Source: DATFVA01 sp963747755 (GTDB lineage: Bacteria; Bacteroidota; Ignavibacteria; Ignavibacteriales; Ignavibacteriaceae). Taken from it: a stretch of 64,000 nucleotides of DNA. Under the pieces are notes generated by a model. That model ran no database searches. It saw only the letters and a program-made list of their open reading frames with translations, and had not been told where the DNA came from. Position 1 is the stretch's first letter. Each line of letters starts with the position of its first letter. Made by a program: the position numbers and the translations under genes. Below are positions 55,875-64,000 of the stretch, one piece after another. The stretch is taken from NCBI GenBank assembly GCA_963747755.1, contig CAVVGK010000014.1, forward strand, positions 310,001-374,000, in the 5' to 3' direction.

Positions 55875-55951
55875 TGGTGGGCTCTAGAGGAGTCGAACCT
55901 CTGACCTTCTGCACGTCAAGCAGACGCTCTAACCAACTGAGCTAAGAGCCC
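55875..55951 (-). tRNA. tRNA-Val (GAC)
   Basis: Complete cloverleaf: acceptor GGGCTCT / AGAGCCC, discriminator A and encoded CCA. Anticodon stem TCTGC/GCAGA holds the loop TTGACGT, so the anticodon is GAC (valine). T-loop TTCGACT is present. Confidence 0.93.
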
Positions 55952-56026
55952 TGACTGCGTTATGAACAATTAACAATTAACAATTAAAGTGTACATTGTT
56001 CATTTATAATTGCTAATTAATCTTAG

Positions 56027-56112
56027 TACCGAGGGCCGGACTCGAACCGGCACGGGTGTAAACACCCACAGGATTTTAAGTCCTGTGCGTCTACCAATTC
56101 CGCCACCCCGGC
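56027..56112 (-). tRNA. tRNA-Leu (TAA)
   Basis: 86-nt class II tRNA with a long variable arm (GGGTGTTTACACCC). Anticodon stem CAGGA/TCCTG with loop CTTAAAA gives anticodon TAA (leucine). The acceptor stem has two G-U pairs; the 3' CCA is not encoded, unlike the neighbouring tRNA-Val. Confidence 0.93.
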
Positions 56113-56291
56113 TAATACCGTCATCCAATATTTTTTAAGAACTGTAGAAAAATTCAATTTTAGCGTGTAAATATAGATAATTGAATAGATTCTTGCAAGA
56201 AATTAACTCTTACATCCCATGGCCCGGCCGTTGTCTAAAATAAATTTTCGGACAGCATAATCTTCCTGTTCAGGGTAAAATAGCAGGAGCT

Positions 56292-57152
56292 TCAACTCCA
56301 GGCTGATGCATTATCTCCTGCAAACTGCCTGAACGTAATGGGAGTCCTCTTAATCAGGGTTAATATATCCTCAGAAATCCGCCCGCAGTATCCTTCACGC
56401 ACCCTCTTGTAGAAATTCGACCATCGTTCTATTAGCTCATCTGCTACACCTGCTTTGGCTAACGCTGAACGGGCAGTCTGATCACTGAGAGGGACATATG
56501 ATATTTTCTTTTTCGCGGCTTCAGAGATTATCCCGACTGCCTCGAAATGATCAAGCGCCTCCCCTCCAGTGAGCGTGTAGGATTTGCCGGTATGACTATC
56601 ATCTTTCAGAACTTCCAGACCTGCATCAGCTATGTCCCGCACATCAATAAATGATAACTTAGCATCCGATGCCGGCAGGTGAAGTGAGCCTGTCGATTTT
56701 ATATCGGCGTACATAGGACCTGAATTAAAATTCTGCATAAACCAGTTCGGGCGCAGATGCGTAAAGGGTATGCCCGAGTCTTCAATATACTTTTCCAGTT
56801 TCCTCAGCATAAAATCCTCATCGTCTTCTACCCCCATAGCGGTGAGATCCACAATATGCTGAACATTGTTGACGCGGGCTTCATCAATTAATGGGGCAGC
56901 GGCTGTGTCCGAGTGGTTGTCGCCGGGACGAACCATAAGGAAGATTTTATCGATTCCCTTCACAGCGGCAGCGAATGTTTTTGGTTTTTCATAATCGAAT
57001 AGTACTGATTCTACTGCACTGTTAAACTTCGAGGCAGCGGTTGAAGGATTACGCACAGCTGCCCGAACTTTTTCACCAGCCCCGGCCAGTTTGTTTACCA
57101 GATCGGTCCCGATTCTTCCGCTCGCACAGGTTACAAGTATTTTCCCCGGCAT
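56292..57152 (-). CDS. NmrA-like NAD(P)-binding oxidoreductase (atypical SDR)
   Basis: 286 residues, Rossmann fold. The N-terminus reads I-L-V-T-C-A-S-G-R-I-G-T, the G-x-x-G-x-x-G-type dinucleotide loop with a serine in place of the first small residue. F-T-H-L-R-P-N-W-F-M-Q-N is characteristic of NmrA/HSCARG-like members. It may sense redox nucleotides or reduce quinones. It lacks the canonical Y-x-x-x-K in the usual place. Single gene, substrate unknown. Confidence 0.8.
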   Translation of the reverse strand: MPGKILVTCASGRIGTDLVNKLAGAGEKVRAAVRNPSTAASKFNSAVESVLFDYEKPKTFAAAVKGIDKIFLMVRPGDNHSDTAAAPLIDEARVNNVQHIVDLTAMGVEDDEDFMLRKLEKYIEDSGIPFTHLRPNWFMQNFNSGPMYADIKSTGSLHLPASDAKLSFIDVRDIADAGLEVLKDDSHTGKSYTLTGGEALDHFEAVGIISEAAKKKISYVPLSDQTARSALAKAGVADELIERWSNFYKRVREGYCGRISEDILTLIKRTPITFRQFAGDNASAWS

Positions 57153-57475
57153 TTAATTTCTCCTGAATTTTACATTAAAAACCCACATTCTGATTTTAGC
57201 CTATTGTATCTAAAACGTTCTACGATGCACAGGTAAATGTACAACTTTTCAGAGCGACATATCAGCACATTCTGCTCAAATAATTAAATTAGGGCACTAT
57301 TTTAGCAGAGTCATCCTACTATGCTCACAAAGTCGTTTACTCTTACTGAATAAATATAATTACCTGCATTTCTAATGAGTTATTACATATAACTACAAAT
57401 ATTGTAAGTCAGTTTTCATTCTGCTGTCAGTTTCCTTAATTTTAATTTTCTAAACAATTTTTTCTGAGGACTAAA
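57153..57475. other. Intergenic region, divergent promoters
   Basis: 323 bp, AT-rich, between the oxidoreductase (minus) and ABC exporter (plus) genes. No ORF, dyad or RNA structure stood out. Promoters for both flanking units are expected here. Confidence 0.6.
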
Positions 57476-58411
57476 ATGCATGCTTTAGAAGTTCTGCATC
57501 TTTCAAAGTCATTTGATACGTTAAAAGCCGTAGATGATGTCTCCTTCTCAGTTCCGGAAGGATCAGTATTCGGACTAATAGGAAGAAATGGTGCAGGTAA
57601 AACCACAACCATCCGTATGATGATGAGTATCTATCTTCCTGATTCAGGAGAAGTTATTCTGAGAGGATCTAAAATCGGACAGGAATTTAAAGATAAGGTC
57701 GGCTACCTGCCGGAGGAACGGGGACTTTACAAAAAGATGAAGGTTATGGAGACCCTGCTCTTCTTTGCAGAACTTAAAGGAAAAACCGGCAGAGATGTAC
57801 AGGCAAAAGCTGAGGAATATCTTGAGCGGTTCGATCTGACTGAGCGGAAAAATTCGAAGCTTGAAGATCTCTCGAAAGGTAATCAGCAGAAAGTACAGTT
57901 CATTACAACCATTTTACACGACCCCGAATTTATTATCCTTGATGAACCTTTTTCGGGATTGGATCCTATTAATACTAACCTTCTGAAAGAAATCATCCTT
58001 GAATTGAAAGGGAGAGGCAAAGTAATAATATTCTCAACTCACCTAATGGATTTCGCTGAGAGAATGTGTGATCATATAGCAATGATTGATGAAGGTAAAA
58101 TTATTCTTCACGGAAATCTAGAAGAGATTAAAAAATCATTCGGCCAGCGGAACGTAACCATATCTCATTCCGGTGATATCACTTTCCTTAAAAGCTACCC
58201 CTTCATTGAAAAATTTGAAAGTTTCGGTAGTGTTTCCAGCATCAGGGTAAAAGAGCCTTCACAAATTCAGGAAATACTGAAGCTGCTTGTTCAAAAAAAT
58301 GTTGTTGTGAAAAAGTTTGATGCGGAAGATATTTCCCTGCACCAGATATTTGTTGAAACAGCCGGCAGGACAGCATCTGATAAATTAAGAATGGAGGCTG
58401 CAAATGTTTAA
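57476..58411 (+). CDS. ABC transporter ATP-binding subunit (NatA-like)
   Basis: 311 residues. Walker A G-R-N-G-A-G-K-T-T near residue 37, signature L-S-K-G-N-Q-Q-K, Walker B I-I-L-D-E-P-F-S-G-L-D and the switch histidine in F-S-T-H-L-M. The C-terminal 80 residues are typical of ABC-2 exporters (NatA/DUF4162). It overlaps the permease gene by 8 bp. Substrate unknown; Na+ or drug export in relatives. Confidence 0.9.
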   Translation: MHALEVLHLSKSFDTLKAVDDVSFSVPEGSVFGLIGRNGAGKTTTIRMMMSIYLPDSGEVILRGSKIGQEFKDKVGYLPEERGLYKKMKVMETLLFFAELKGKTGRDVQAKAEEYLERFDLTERKNSKLEDLSKGNQQKVQFITTILHDPEFIILDEPFSGLDPINTNLLKEIILELKGRGKVIIFSTHLMDFAERMCDHIAMIDEGKIILHGNLEEIKKSFGQRNVTISHSGDITFLKSYPFIEKFESFGSVSSIRVKEPSQIQEILKLLVQKNVVVKKFDAEDISLHQIFVETAGRTASDKLRMEAANV

Positions 58412-59672
58412 TAAAAGAACTATGGCAATTATTAAACGGGAGCTGAGAGAAAAATTATTTTCCAAAACATTTATTATAATGACGGTTCTGCTTCCGCTTT
58501 TCATGATAGGGATTCTTGCATTCCAGACCTTTCTATACTCCTATGAGGGTGATAGTAATACAAGTCTCATTATTGTATCTGAATCCCCTTCTCTCTCTGC
58601 TGAAATGGAGAAGGAATTCAGGGCTCTTCCTTTTGTGGAGAGTGGTTACTATTCGGTAAGTTTCGAAATCATGCGAAAAAGTGAACTGGATAATTACCTC
58701 AACTCAAGGAAATCTGATCTGCTGTCAGAGAAACTGACAGGCTTAATATTTATTCCTGATTCGGCAGTTAGTTCTAAAAAAGTAGAATATTTCTCGAAGA
58801 ACCCGACGAATAGGACTTTGTTCGATAAGATTAGACCGACTATCAATAACGTTCTCGTAACACGGTACTTCAAGGGAAAAGATATTTCCGAGAATGATAT
58901 TTCCTATGCAAGGCAGAATGTTGATTTCAGCAATTTCAGAATCAGCAGCGATAAGGCGGTTGAAGAAGAAGGTGCAGGGACGATTATTGTCGCCTTCCTT
59001 TTCACTTTTCTTCTTTACTTCAGCCTGATTTTTATCGGCCAGATGATGATGCGTTCTGTCGTCGCTGAGAAATCAAACCGTATTGTTGAGATACTGCTAT
59101 CGTCTGCTAATAGCAGGGAATTAATGGCAGGGAAAATACTCGGCACCAGTATTACAGGATTGATTCAGATGGTTATCTGGATACTTCCTGTGATTCTTCT
59201 TATAACCACAGCATTGTTCACACTTCCTTCAGATTTCACACTGAAACTGAATATGATGCAGATTGGTTACTTCCTCCTTAATTATTTTATAGGCCTGATA
59301 ACCTTTATGGGTCTCTTCACTGCAGTTGGTGCAATCTTCGATAATGAGCAGGATACACAATCAGGAATGTGGCCTATTCTGATGCTCATTATGATACCCT
59401 TCTTCATTGCGATGGCTATGCTTCAAAATTCCGAAAATAGTATTGCTAAGGTCTCATCAATGCTGCCATTCGCTTCTATTATAGTAATGCCGGCAAGGAT
59501 GGTACTCTCTGAGATACCGGTATGGCAGTTTATTGTTTCTTTTCTTGTTAATGTTGGAACAATGCTGCTGCTGTTTCCATTGGCCGGGAAAATTTATAGA
59601 GTTGGAATTCTGATGAGCGGGAAGAAACCAAAATGGTCTGAAGTTGCTAAATGGCTCAGGTATAAATATTAA
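58404..59672 (+). CDS. ABC-2 type permease (NatB-like)
   Basis: 422 residues. One N-terminal helix (about 20-45), a large extracytoplasmic domain (about 50-185), then about five helices. The S-V-V-A-E-K-S-N-R-I-V-E-I-L-L-S-S segment is a signature of the NatB/ABC-2 group. Pairs with the ATPase just upstream. A hairpin follows the stop. Confidence 0.9.
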   Translation: MFNKRTMAIIKRELREKLFSKTFIIMTVLLPLFMIGILAFQTFLYSYEGDSNTSLIIVSESPSLSAEMEKEFRALPFVESGYYSVSFEIMRKSELDNYLNSRKSDLLSEKLTGLIFIPDSAVSSKKVEYFSKNPTNRTLFDKIRPTINNVLVTRYFKGKDISENDISYARQNVDFSNFRISSDKAVEEEGAGTIIVAFLFTFLLYFSLIFIGQMMMRSVVAEKSNRIVEILLSSANSRELMAGKILGTSITGLIQMVIWILPVILLITTALFTLPSDFTLKLNMMQIGYFLLNYFIGLITFMGLFTAVGAIFDNEQDTQSGMWPILMLIMIPFFIAMAMLQNSENSIAKVSSMLPFASIIVMPARMVLSEIPVWQFIVSFLVNVGTMLLLFPLAGKIYRVGILMSGKKPKWSEVAKWLRYKY

Positions 59673-59682
59673 AACCCAGGAA

Positions 59683-59712
59683 AGGGATAGGGAAATTGCT
59701 CTCCCTGTCCCT
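59683..59712. terminator. Hairpin between convergent genes
   Basis: AGGGATAGGGA (59683-59693) pairs with TCCCTGTCCCT (59702-59712), 11 bp including one G-T pair. It lies 10 nt after the permease stop; no U-run follows on either strand. Confidence 0.5.
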
Positions 59713-59743
59713 ACTCCTGTGAGCGCATTTACCCCCCCTGTTT

Positions 59744-62035
59744 TTATTTCATTAAGATCATCTTGTGTTTGAGTACAATATCGTTAGCCTTTAATTCGTA
59801 AATATACACACCGCTGCTTAAACTTGTACCATCGAAATTCTTTTTATATGAACCGGCTTCATAATTTCCATCTGCCAGTGTTTTTACAATCTGGCCGAGA
59901 AGATTATAGACAACCAGTTTTACTTTTGCAGCCTCGGGAAGTTCGAAATTGATTATCGTAGTCGGGTTAAATGGATTCGGATAATTTTGTCCAAGGCTAT
60001 ATTCATCAGGTTTGATCCCGCCCTTAACTATAACTTCATTGCTGTATTCATAACTTCCATCATAGTCGATCTGTTTCAGCCTGTAGCTGAAGTCGCCATA
60101 CCCCGATATATGGTCGGTAAAAGAATAGTCATTAGGTGTTGTTGCTGTTCCGTTACCTTCAACGAAACCTATCTTCTCCCAGCTTCCGTTTTTAGTAATA
60201 TTTTTCTTCTCAATATCGAAGCCTTTATTATTCTCTTCGGTAGCCGTTGTCCAGCTGAGCGTAACAAAACTTCCCCTTGCAGAAGCAGTGAAGTTGGTCA
60301 GTTCAACCGGAAGAGGAGGTATCTGGGTTAAGGTAGCGGTTTTAAGAACAATGTTATTATCAGGATCAAAATAAATATTTAACGGCTGGCGGTTAAAATT
60401 AAAAGTAAAAATCTGGTTATTCGAGTCGTTCATAACTCTCATAGTGGTATCCGAACCGGTATTGAAATGTACTTTAATCTCAATCGGCATCTGGTGAAAA
60501 GGTGTATTCGACTGTGTCTGATCTGCCACGAAACCAACCTGCCATTGGCCTGATCCCTGGTTATCTATCCAGTACTGGTTTGCGTATGCAGGGTGATTGG
60601 GCTGATAGATCCATTCATCGAAGAACCATGAGAGATCCTGTCCATATGCTGTGCTCATATGCTCCTTAAAGTCAGGTATTACAGCACTGTGATACTTAAG
60701 CTGGGGATCATTTGCATAGCTGTATAGGCCGCTGAAGTATGCACTTTCACCCATTACGTATCTTAGCATATGATGGACACAGGCACCTTTCATATAGGTG
60801 ATGGAGTAGTCAAACAGAACACCCACAGGCGGTGTGTTAATGGCCCAGTCGGGATCTGAGATCGGCCATCCGGGATTGCCGCTAAGGTACACACTCGCAT
60901 CTGAATTGATCTCACTTTTATATGAAGCATATCCGGATGTATGTTCTTTCCACAGGGCTTCAATGTATGTGGCAAATCCTTCGTTCAGCCAGATATCAGC
61001 CCACGTTGCGCAGGTTATCATATCACCGAACCACTGATGAGCGAATTCATGCGCAATAAGACTTTCAGACCAGCAGTTGGGACATAGACTCGTCAGCGTC
61101 TGGTTCTCCATACCTCCCCATACAAATTGATTATTGAGAGTTGCAAACCCGTTTTTGTCAAAAGGATGTTCTCCGAATAATTCCGAGTAAGTTGTCGTCA
61201 TATCGATAATTTTCGTCTCCATCAGGTGGAGATTATTCTGATTTTCGCCGCTGTTCCAGTAAAACCTTATTGGTATACTGTCGTTCGGGTTCGATATTTT
61301 ATGCCAGTAAACTATATCAAGATTGTAATTGACTTTACCTGTCATTACTGTTAGATAGGTAGCAACCGGATTCGAACTGATCCAGTGATAATATAGTGTA
61401 TCACCATTCATCACTGAGTCTGCAAGTACTCCGTTTGATCCAAGCTTTACAGAGGAAGGAACTTTAACTGTCAGGTCAGTAGTTGCTTTATCTGACGGTT
61501 TGTCCCAGCTGGGAAACCATTTCCTGGCTCCCTCGGGCTCGCAGTCGGTAAATAAAAATCCTCCGCTTACATAAAGAGCACCGTCGCTGACGTTATTATG
61601 TCTGTAATATATCTTAACTTCAGCGGTTTCACCGGGATTATAGGTTCTGTCAAGGTTTATAGTAAGGATATCTCCGGTATGAGTATATGAAACACCAGCC
61701 ATTCCTACGGAATCAACCGTTAGTGAGGAATTAATGGCATTCATCTTTATATAATTCAGGGTTGAATCAATCTGGAATGTCATTATTTCAAACCCCGTAA
61801 ATGATTTTGGATACGGACTGATAAAACAACTGAACAGATTCAGGTTGAGTTCATAGTTTAGAACATCGTAAGAATGTTTTATATCTGCAGTTATTTGAAC
61901 AGGACTCGAATTAAGTGTTGAATTTATTTTTTTCTGGCTGCAGTATTCAGAACCTTTTTCAAAGGTGCCTTGTGCATACTGGATCCCCGTAAGCAAGGAA
62001 AAGATAAATAAAACAAGCAGTAAACGTTTTTTCAT
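59744..62035 (-). CDS. Secreted M1-family metallopeptidase with type IX sorting tail
   Basis: 763 residues from the ATG at 62035 (GGAG 6 nt upstream; a GTG four codons earlier overlaps that site). Signal peptide about 1-20. Aminopeptidase N-type domain with G-G-M-E-N (the GAMEN equivalent) and zinc site H329-E-F-A-H333 plus E352 in N-E-G-F-A-T-Y. A beta-sandwich around 575-670 begins P-V-E-L-T-N-F, similar to that in the giant protein. The type IX tail (last about 80 residues) has Q-N-Y-P-N-P-F-N-P. Expected to be surface-attached or released, cutting peptides for nutrition. Confidence 0.93.
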   Translation of the reverse strand: MKKRLLLVLFIFSLLTGIQYAQGTFEKGSEYCSQKKINSTLNSSPVQITADIKHSYDVLNYELNLNLFSCFISPYPKSFTGFEIMTFQIDSTLNYIKMNAINSSLTVDSVGMAGVSYTHTGDILTINLDRTYNPGETAEVKIYYRHNNVSDGALYVSGGFLFTDCEPEGARKWFPSWDKPSDKATTDLTVKVPSSVKLGSNGVLADSVMNGDTLYYHWISSNPVATYLTVMTGKVNYNLDIVYWHKISNPNDSIPIRFYWNSGENQNNLHLMETKIIDMTTTYSELFGEHPFDKNGFATLNNQFVWGGMENQTLTSLCPNCWSESLIAHEFAHQWFGDMITCATWADIWLNEGFATYIEALWKEHTSGYASYKSEINSDASVYLSGNPGWPISDPDWAINTPPVGVLFDYSITYMKGACVHHMLRYVMGESAYFSGLYSYANDPQLKYHSAVIPDFKEHMSTAYGQDLSWFFDEWIYQPNHPAYANQYWIDNQGSGQWQVGFVADQTQSNTPFHQMPIEIKVHFNTGSDTTMRVMNDSNNQIFTFNFNRQPLNIYFDPDNNIVLKTATLTQIPPLPVELTNFTASARGSFVTLSWTTATEENNKGFDIEKKNITKNGSWEKIGFVEGNGTATTPNDYSFTDHISGYGDFSYRLKQIDYDGSYEYSNEVIVKGGIKPDEYSLGQNYPNPFNPTTIINFELPEAAKVKLVVYNLLGQIVKTLADGNYEAGSYKKNFDGTSLSSGVYIYELKANDIVLKHKMILMK

Positions 62036-62362
62036 AATTATCTCCACAAAAGGAATAAGTAAATAAATTAAACCGATCTAAAATAGAAATGTTTTTTGTA
62101 AAATGAATCTCAATTTCACAGTTCTTATTCAGATTTAATATGATTAAGTCACCACCCATTCCTCTAAATTTTCCCTTTTATTAATGACTTTAACTATTGC
62201 CATTAACATCTTTTTCTCATACCAAGGAAAAACAATATGTGGTTTTTCTTTCCTGTGAAAATTATGTGCCTGAAAGTGCTTAAATATTCTACAATCAGGC
62301 TATATTTTTGACTGGCAATAAAGTTGCTATTTATAATACTCACATATTGTTCGAAAGATTAA
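62036..62362. other. Intergenic region, divergent promoters
   Basis: 327 bp between the M1 peptidase (minus) and the MerR gene (plus). AT-rich, no ORF or strong dyad recognised. It must carry the promoter(s) on which the MerR protein probably acts. Confidence 0.55.
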
Positions 62363-62812
62363 ATGATCGGGATAGAAAATACAAACGAGGAGCCGCTTTT
62401 TTCTATTAGCACAGCGGCAAGAATGCTTAATATTTCAGTTCACACATTGCGTTTGTATGAGAGAGAAGGTTTAATTCTCCCTCACAGGAAAGATACCGGC
62501 CACAGGCTTTATTCGAACGCTGATATTGAAAGAATCCGCTGCATAAGGGAGTCAATAAATAATAAGAAAATCAGCATCGAGGGAATTAAAACAATCTATT
62601 CGCTTATCCCCTGCTGGAGCATCAAAAACTGCAGTGAAGAGGAAAGAAACTCCTGCCAGGCTTTTTTAAACCATACCAATCCTTGCTGGTCTTACACCCA
62701 CAAGGATAATACATGCTCCTCGGGATGCAGAGATTGTTTCGTCTATAAGAATTTTTCGGATTGTAAGACAATTAAAGACAACATAGTCAAACTGACTATT
62801 AAAAAAAATTAA
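62363..62812 (+). CDS. MerR-family regulator with C-terminal two-CW cysteine domain
   Basis: 149 residues. Winged helix-turn-helix of MerR type (about 11-80): I-S-T-A-A-R-M-L-N-I-S-V-H-T-L-R-L-Y-E-R-E-G-L is textbook. In place of the usual long coiled coil comes a cysteine-rich domain (84-134) with eight cysteines (C84, C90, C98, C108, C118, C122, C125, C134), two of them in C-W pairs (84 and 108) and a C-R-D-C-F-V-Y end. This fits two-CW modules thought to hold metal or Fe-S. A redox or metal-responsive switch is inferred. It lies 25 bp before an octahaem cytochrome gene. Confidence 0.85.
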   Translation: MIGIENTNEEPLFSISTAARMLNISVHTLRLYEREGLILPHRKDTGHRLYSNADIERIRCIRESINNKKISIEGIKTIYSLIPCWSIKNCSEEERNSCQAFLNHTNPCWSYTHKDNTCSSGCRDCFVYKNFSDCKTIKDNIVKLTIKKN

Positions 62813-62837
62813 TAAGGTAAAATTCAAGCATATCAAT

Positions 62838-64000
62838 ATGAAAAAAATAGTTCTGACTCTTGTAATGACGGGACTGGTATTAATCTCGGCGATATCAATT
62901 TTACAGGATAAAAGCCAGGAACCTGCCAGTTTAGCCGTGCTTAAAGAGAAATACTCACATAAAGATTCATCTTCTGTGGATCATACTCGGTTTGCTGAGC
63001 TTAGGAAGAAATTCAATTCACCACAGGAAGTTACAGAGGCATGTATTTCATGCCATAACGGACGTGATTCTGAAGTTATGAAATCCAATCACTGGAACTG
63101 GGAAAGTGCTGAATATATTGAAGGACGTGGAATTGTATATCTAGGGAAAAAGAATGCTATAAATAATTTCTGCATCGGAATTGAGGGAAATGAACAAAGC
63201 TGCGCTAAATGTCATGCCGGCTATGGAATGACGAGTGCAATGTTCAGCTTTACTGATCCTAAAAATATTGATTGCCTTGTCTGCCACGATCAGACAGAAT
63301 CATACGCTAAGGCAAACGAGGAAGCCGGTCTCCCGGATCCAACATTAAACCTGAATAACATCGCGCAGCATGTAGGTAAGCCCACACGTTCCAACTGCGG
63401 AGTCTGCCATTTTTTCGGCGGCGGCGGGAATAATGTAAAGCACGGTGATCTCGAATCAGCTATGTTCCAGCCATCCGCAGATATAGATATTCATATGGCA
63501 ATTGAGGGTGATAATTTACAATGTGTAGATTGCCATTTAACGAAGGATCATAACATCGCCGGTAAAATGTATTCATTGTCTTCAATGAATCGCAACCGCG
63601 CAACCTGCGAAGAATGTCATACCTCTAGTCCGCATACAGCAGAAATATTAAATGAACACACAATCAAGGTTGCCTGCCAGACCTGCCATATCCCGATCTA
63701 TGCAAAAGCAAATGCAACAAAAACATTCTGGGATTGGTCGACTGCGGGTAAGCTGAAAGACGGCAAACCTTTTGAAGTGGACGATGAAGACGGCAACCAT
63801 ACTTATTTGTCTATTAAAGGAAGTTTTACATGGGGTAAGAACCTGAAGCCTGAGTATGTATGGTTCAATGGTACGGCTGATCATTACCTTATCGGTGACA
63901 AGATTGCTGATACTACGAAACCTCTTCAGATAAATAAACTGTTTGGTTCATATAAAGATGCGGATTCCAAAATTATTCCTGTCAAAATCCACCGGTCAAG
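62838..64000 (+). CDS. Octahaem cytochrome c, tetrathionate-reductase family (partial, C-terminus outside window)
   Basis: 388 codons visible. A signal sequence (about 1-22) is followed by seven C-x-x-C-H haem sites at C69, C122, C146, C187, C229, C257 and C280; an eighth would lie beyond the edge. Order, spacing and segments such as C-x-x-C-H-N-G and N-C-G-V-C-H-F-F-G-G-G-G agree with the octahaem tetrathionate reductase (OTR) family of periplasmic cytochromes. Substrate may be tetrathionate, nitrite or hydroxylamine. Translation starts at the ATG 62838, no strong ribosome site. Likely controlled by the MerR protein upstream. Confidence 0.87.
   Translation, partial: MKKIVLTLVMTGLVLISAISILQDKSQEPASLAVLKEKYSHKDSSSVDHTRFAELRKKFNSPQEVTEACISCHNGRDSEVMKSNHWNWESAEYIEGRGIVYLGKKNAINNFCIGIEGNEQSCAKCHAGYGMTSAMFSFTDPKNIDCLVCHDQTESYAKANEEAGLPDPTLNLNNIAQHVGKPTRSNCGVCHFFGGGGNNVKHGDLESAMFQPSADIDIHMAIEGDNLQCVDCHLTKDHNIAGKMYSLSSMNRNRATCEECHTSSPHTAEILNEHTIKVACQTCHIPIYAKANATKTFWDWSTAGKLKDGKPFEVDDEDGNHTYLSIKGSFTWGKNLKPEYVWFNGTADHYLIGDKIADTTKPLQINKLFGSYKDADSKIIPVKIHRS

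Noticed and set aside
55955..56010. Short AACAATTAA tandem-like units between the tRNA genes
   Set aside because: Low-complexity AT sequence with only a few imperfect units; not a CRISPR or a satellite array.

Overview
The window is a chromosomal segment of about 40% GC from a bacterium of the Bacteroidota/Chlorobi supergroup, most likely Ignavibacteria. This is an inference. The supporting signs are two secreted proteins ending in a type IX secretion sorting tail with the YPNPFNP signature, Bacteroidota-style lipoproteins and beta-barrel proteins, a histone-H1-like mini-protein, a zapA/6S RNA/rny neighbourhood, and dense housekeeping operons. No plasmid, prophage, CRISPR array or transposase is visible. 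Nearly all genes are intact and ordinary in composition. The two window edges cut a response regulator (left) and a multihaem cytochrome (right).

Layout. 1-2.6 kb: a response regulator fragment diverges from a Prc/Tsp periplasmic protease. 2.9-12.9 kb: a probable lysine-to-aminoadipate unit, with an Rrf2 regulator plus an ALDH7-type semialdehyde dehydrogenase on the minus strand and L-lysine 6-aminotransferase on the plus strand. A 2,024-residue secreted beta-helix protein lies between them. A perfect 14-bp dyad sits directly before the Rrf2 gene. 13-20.7 kb: rsmI, then a minus-strand run dusB, PAP2-like, PolX-like, crotonase, apt, and the pair isocitrate dehydrogenase plus MFS exporter. 20.8-25.8 kb: CapA-like enzyme, H1-like protein, Hdr-type Fe-S membrane oxidoreductase, bioY and a hydrolase. 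25.9-27.7 kb: hisA, a cyclic-nucleotide-binding protein and a UspA protein. 27.7-36.7 kb (minus): prenyl synthase, tatC, glyA, then TPR protein, outer-membrane protein, lipoprotein, gmhB and glgA.

36.9-40.5 kb (plus): a SPOR lipoprotein translationally coupled to hutI and two separate FTCD half-enzymes, the lower half of histidine degradation. 40.5-46.3 kb (minus): Ig-like lipoprotein, mltG, chorismate mutase, tsaD, proline dehydrogenase and coaE. 46.7-55.8 kb (minus): the translation and cell-division block thrS-infC-rpmI-rplT-pheS-pheT, a coiled-coil protein, zapA, a probable 6S RNA and rny. Two tRNA genes (Val, Leu) follow. 56-64 kb: NmrA-like oxidoreductase, a NatAB-type ABC exporter, a type IX-secreted M1 peptidase, and a MerR regulator with a cysteine-rich two-CW tail upstream of an octahaem tetrathionate-reductase-family cytochrome.

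Most notable observations: two inverted copies of an undescribed ~145-165 bp intergenic repeat (2.7 kb and 46.6 kb) sharing a double ACTACGGCA core and TGTCATAC dyads; a PolX protein whose three polymerase aspartates are all replaced while its PHP nuclease site is intact; an mltG frame with no AUG/GUG/UUG in its N-terminal part, probably starting at AUA, and an infC with a probable AUC start; a candidate 6S RNA whose 3' arm competes with a hairpin in front of rny; and an internal ~550-residue duplication in the giant secreted protein.
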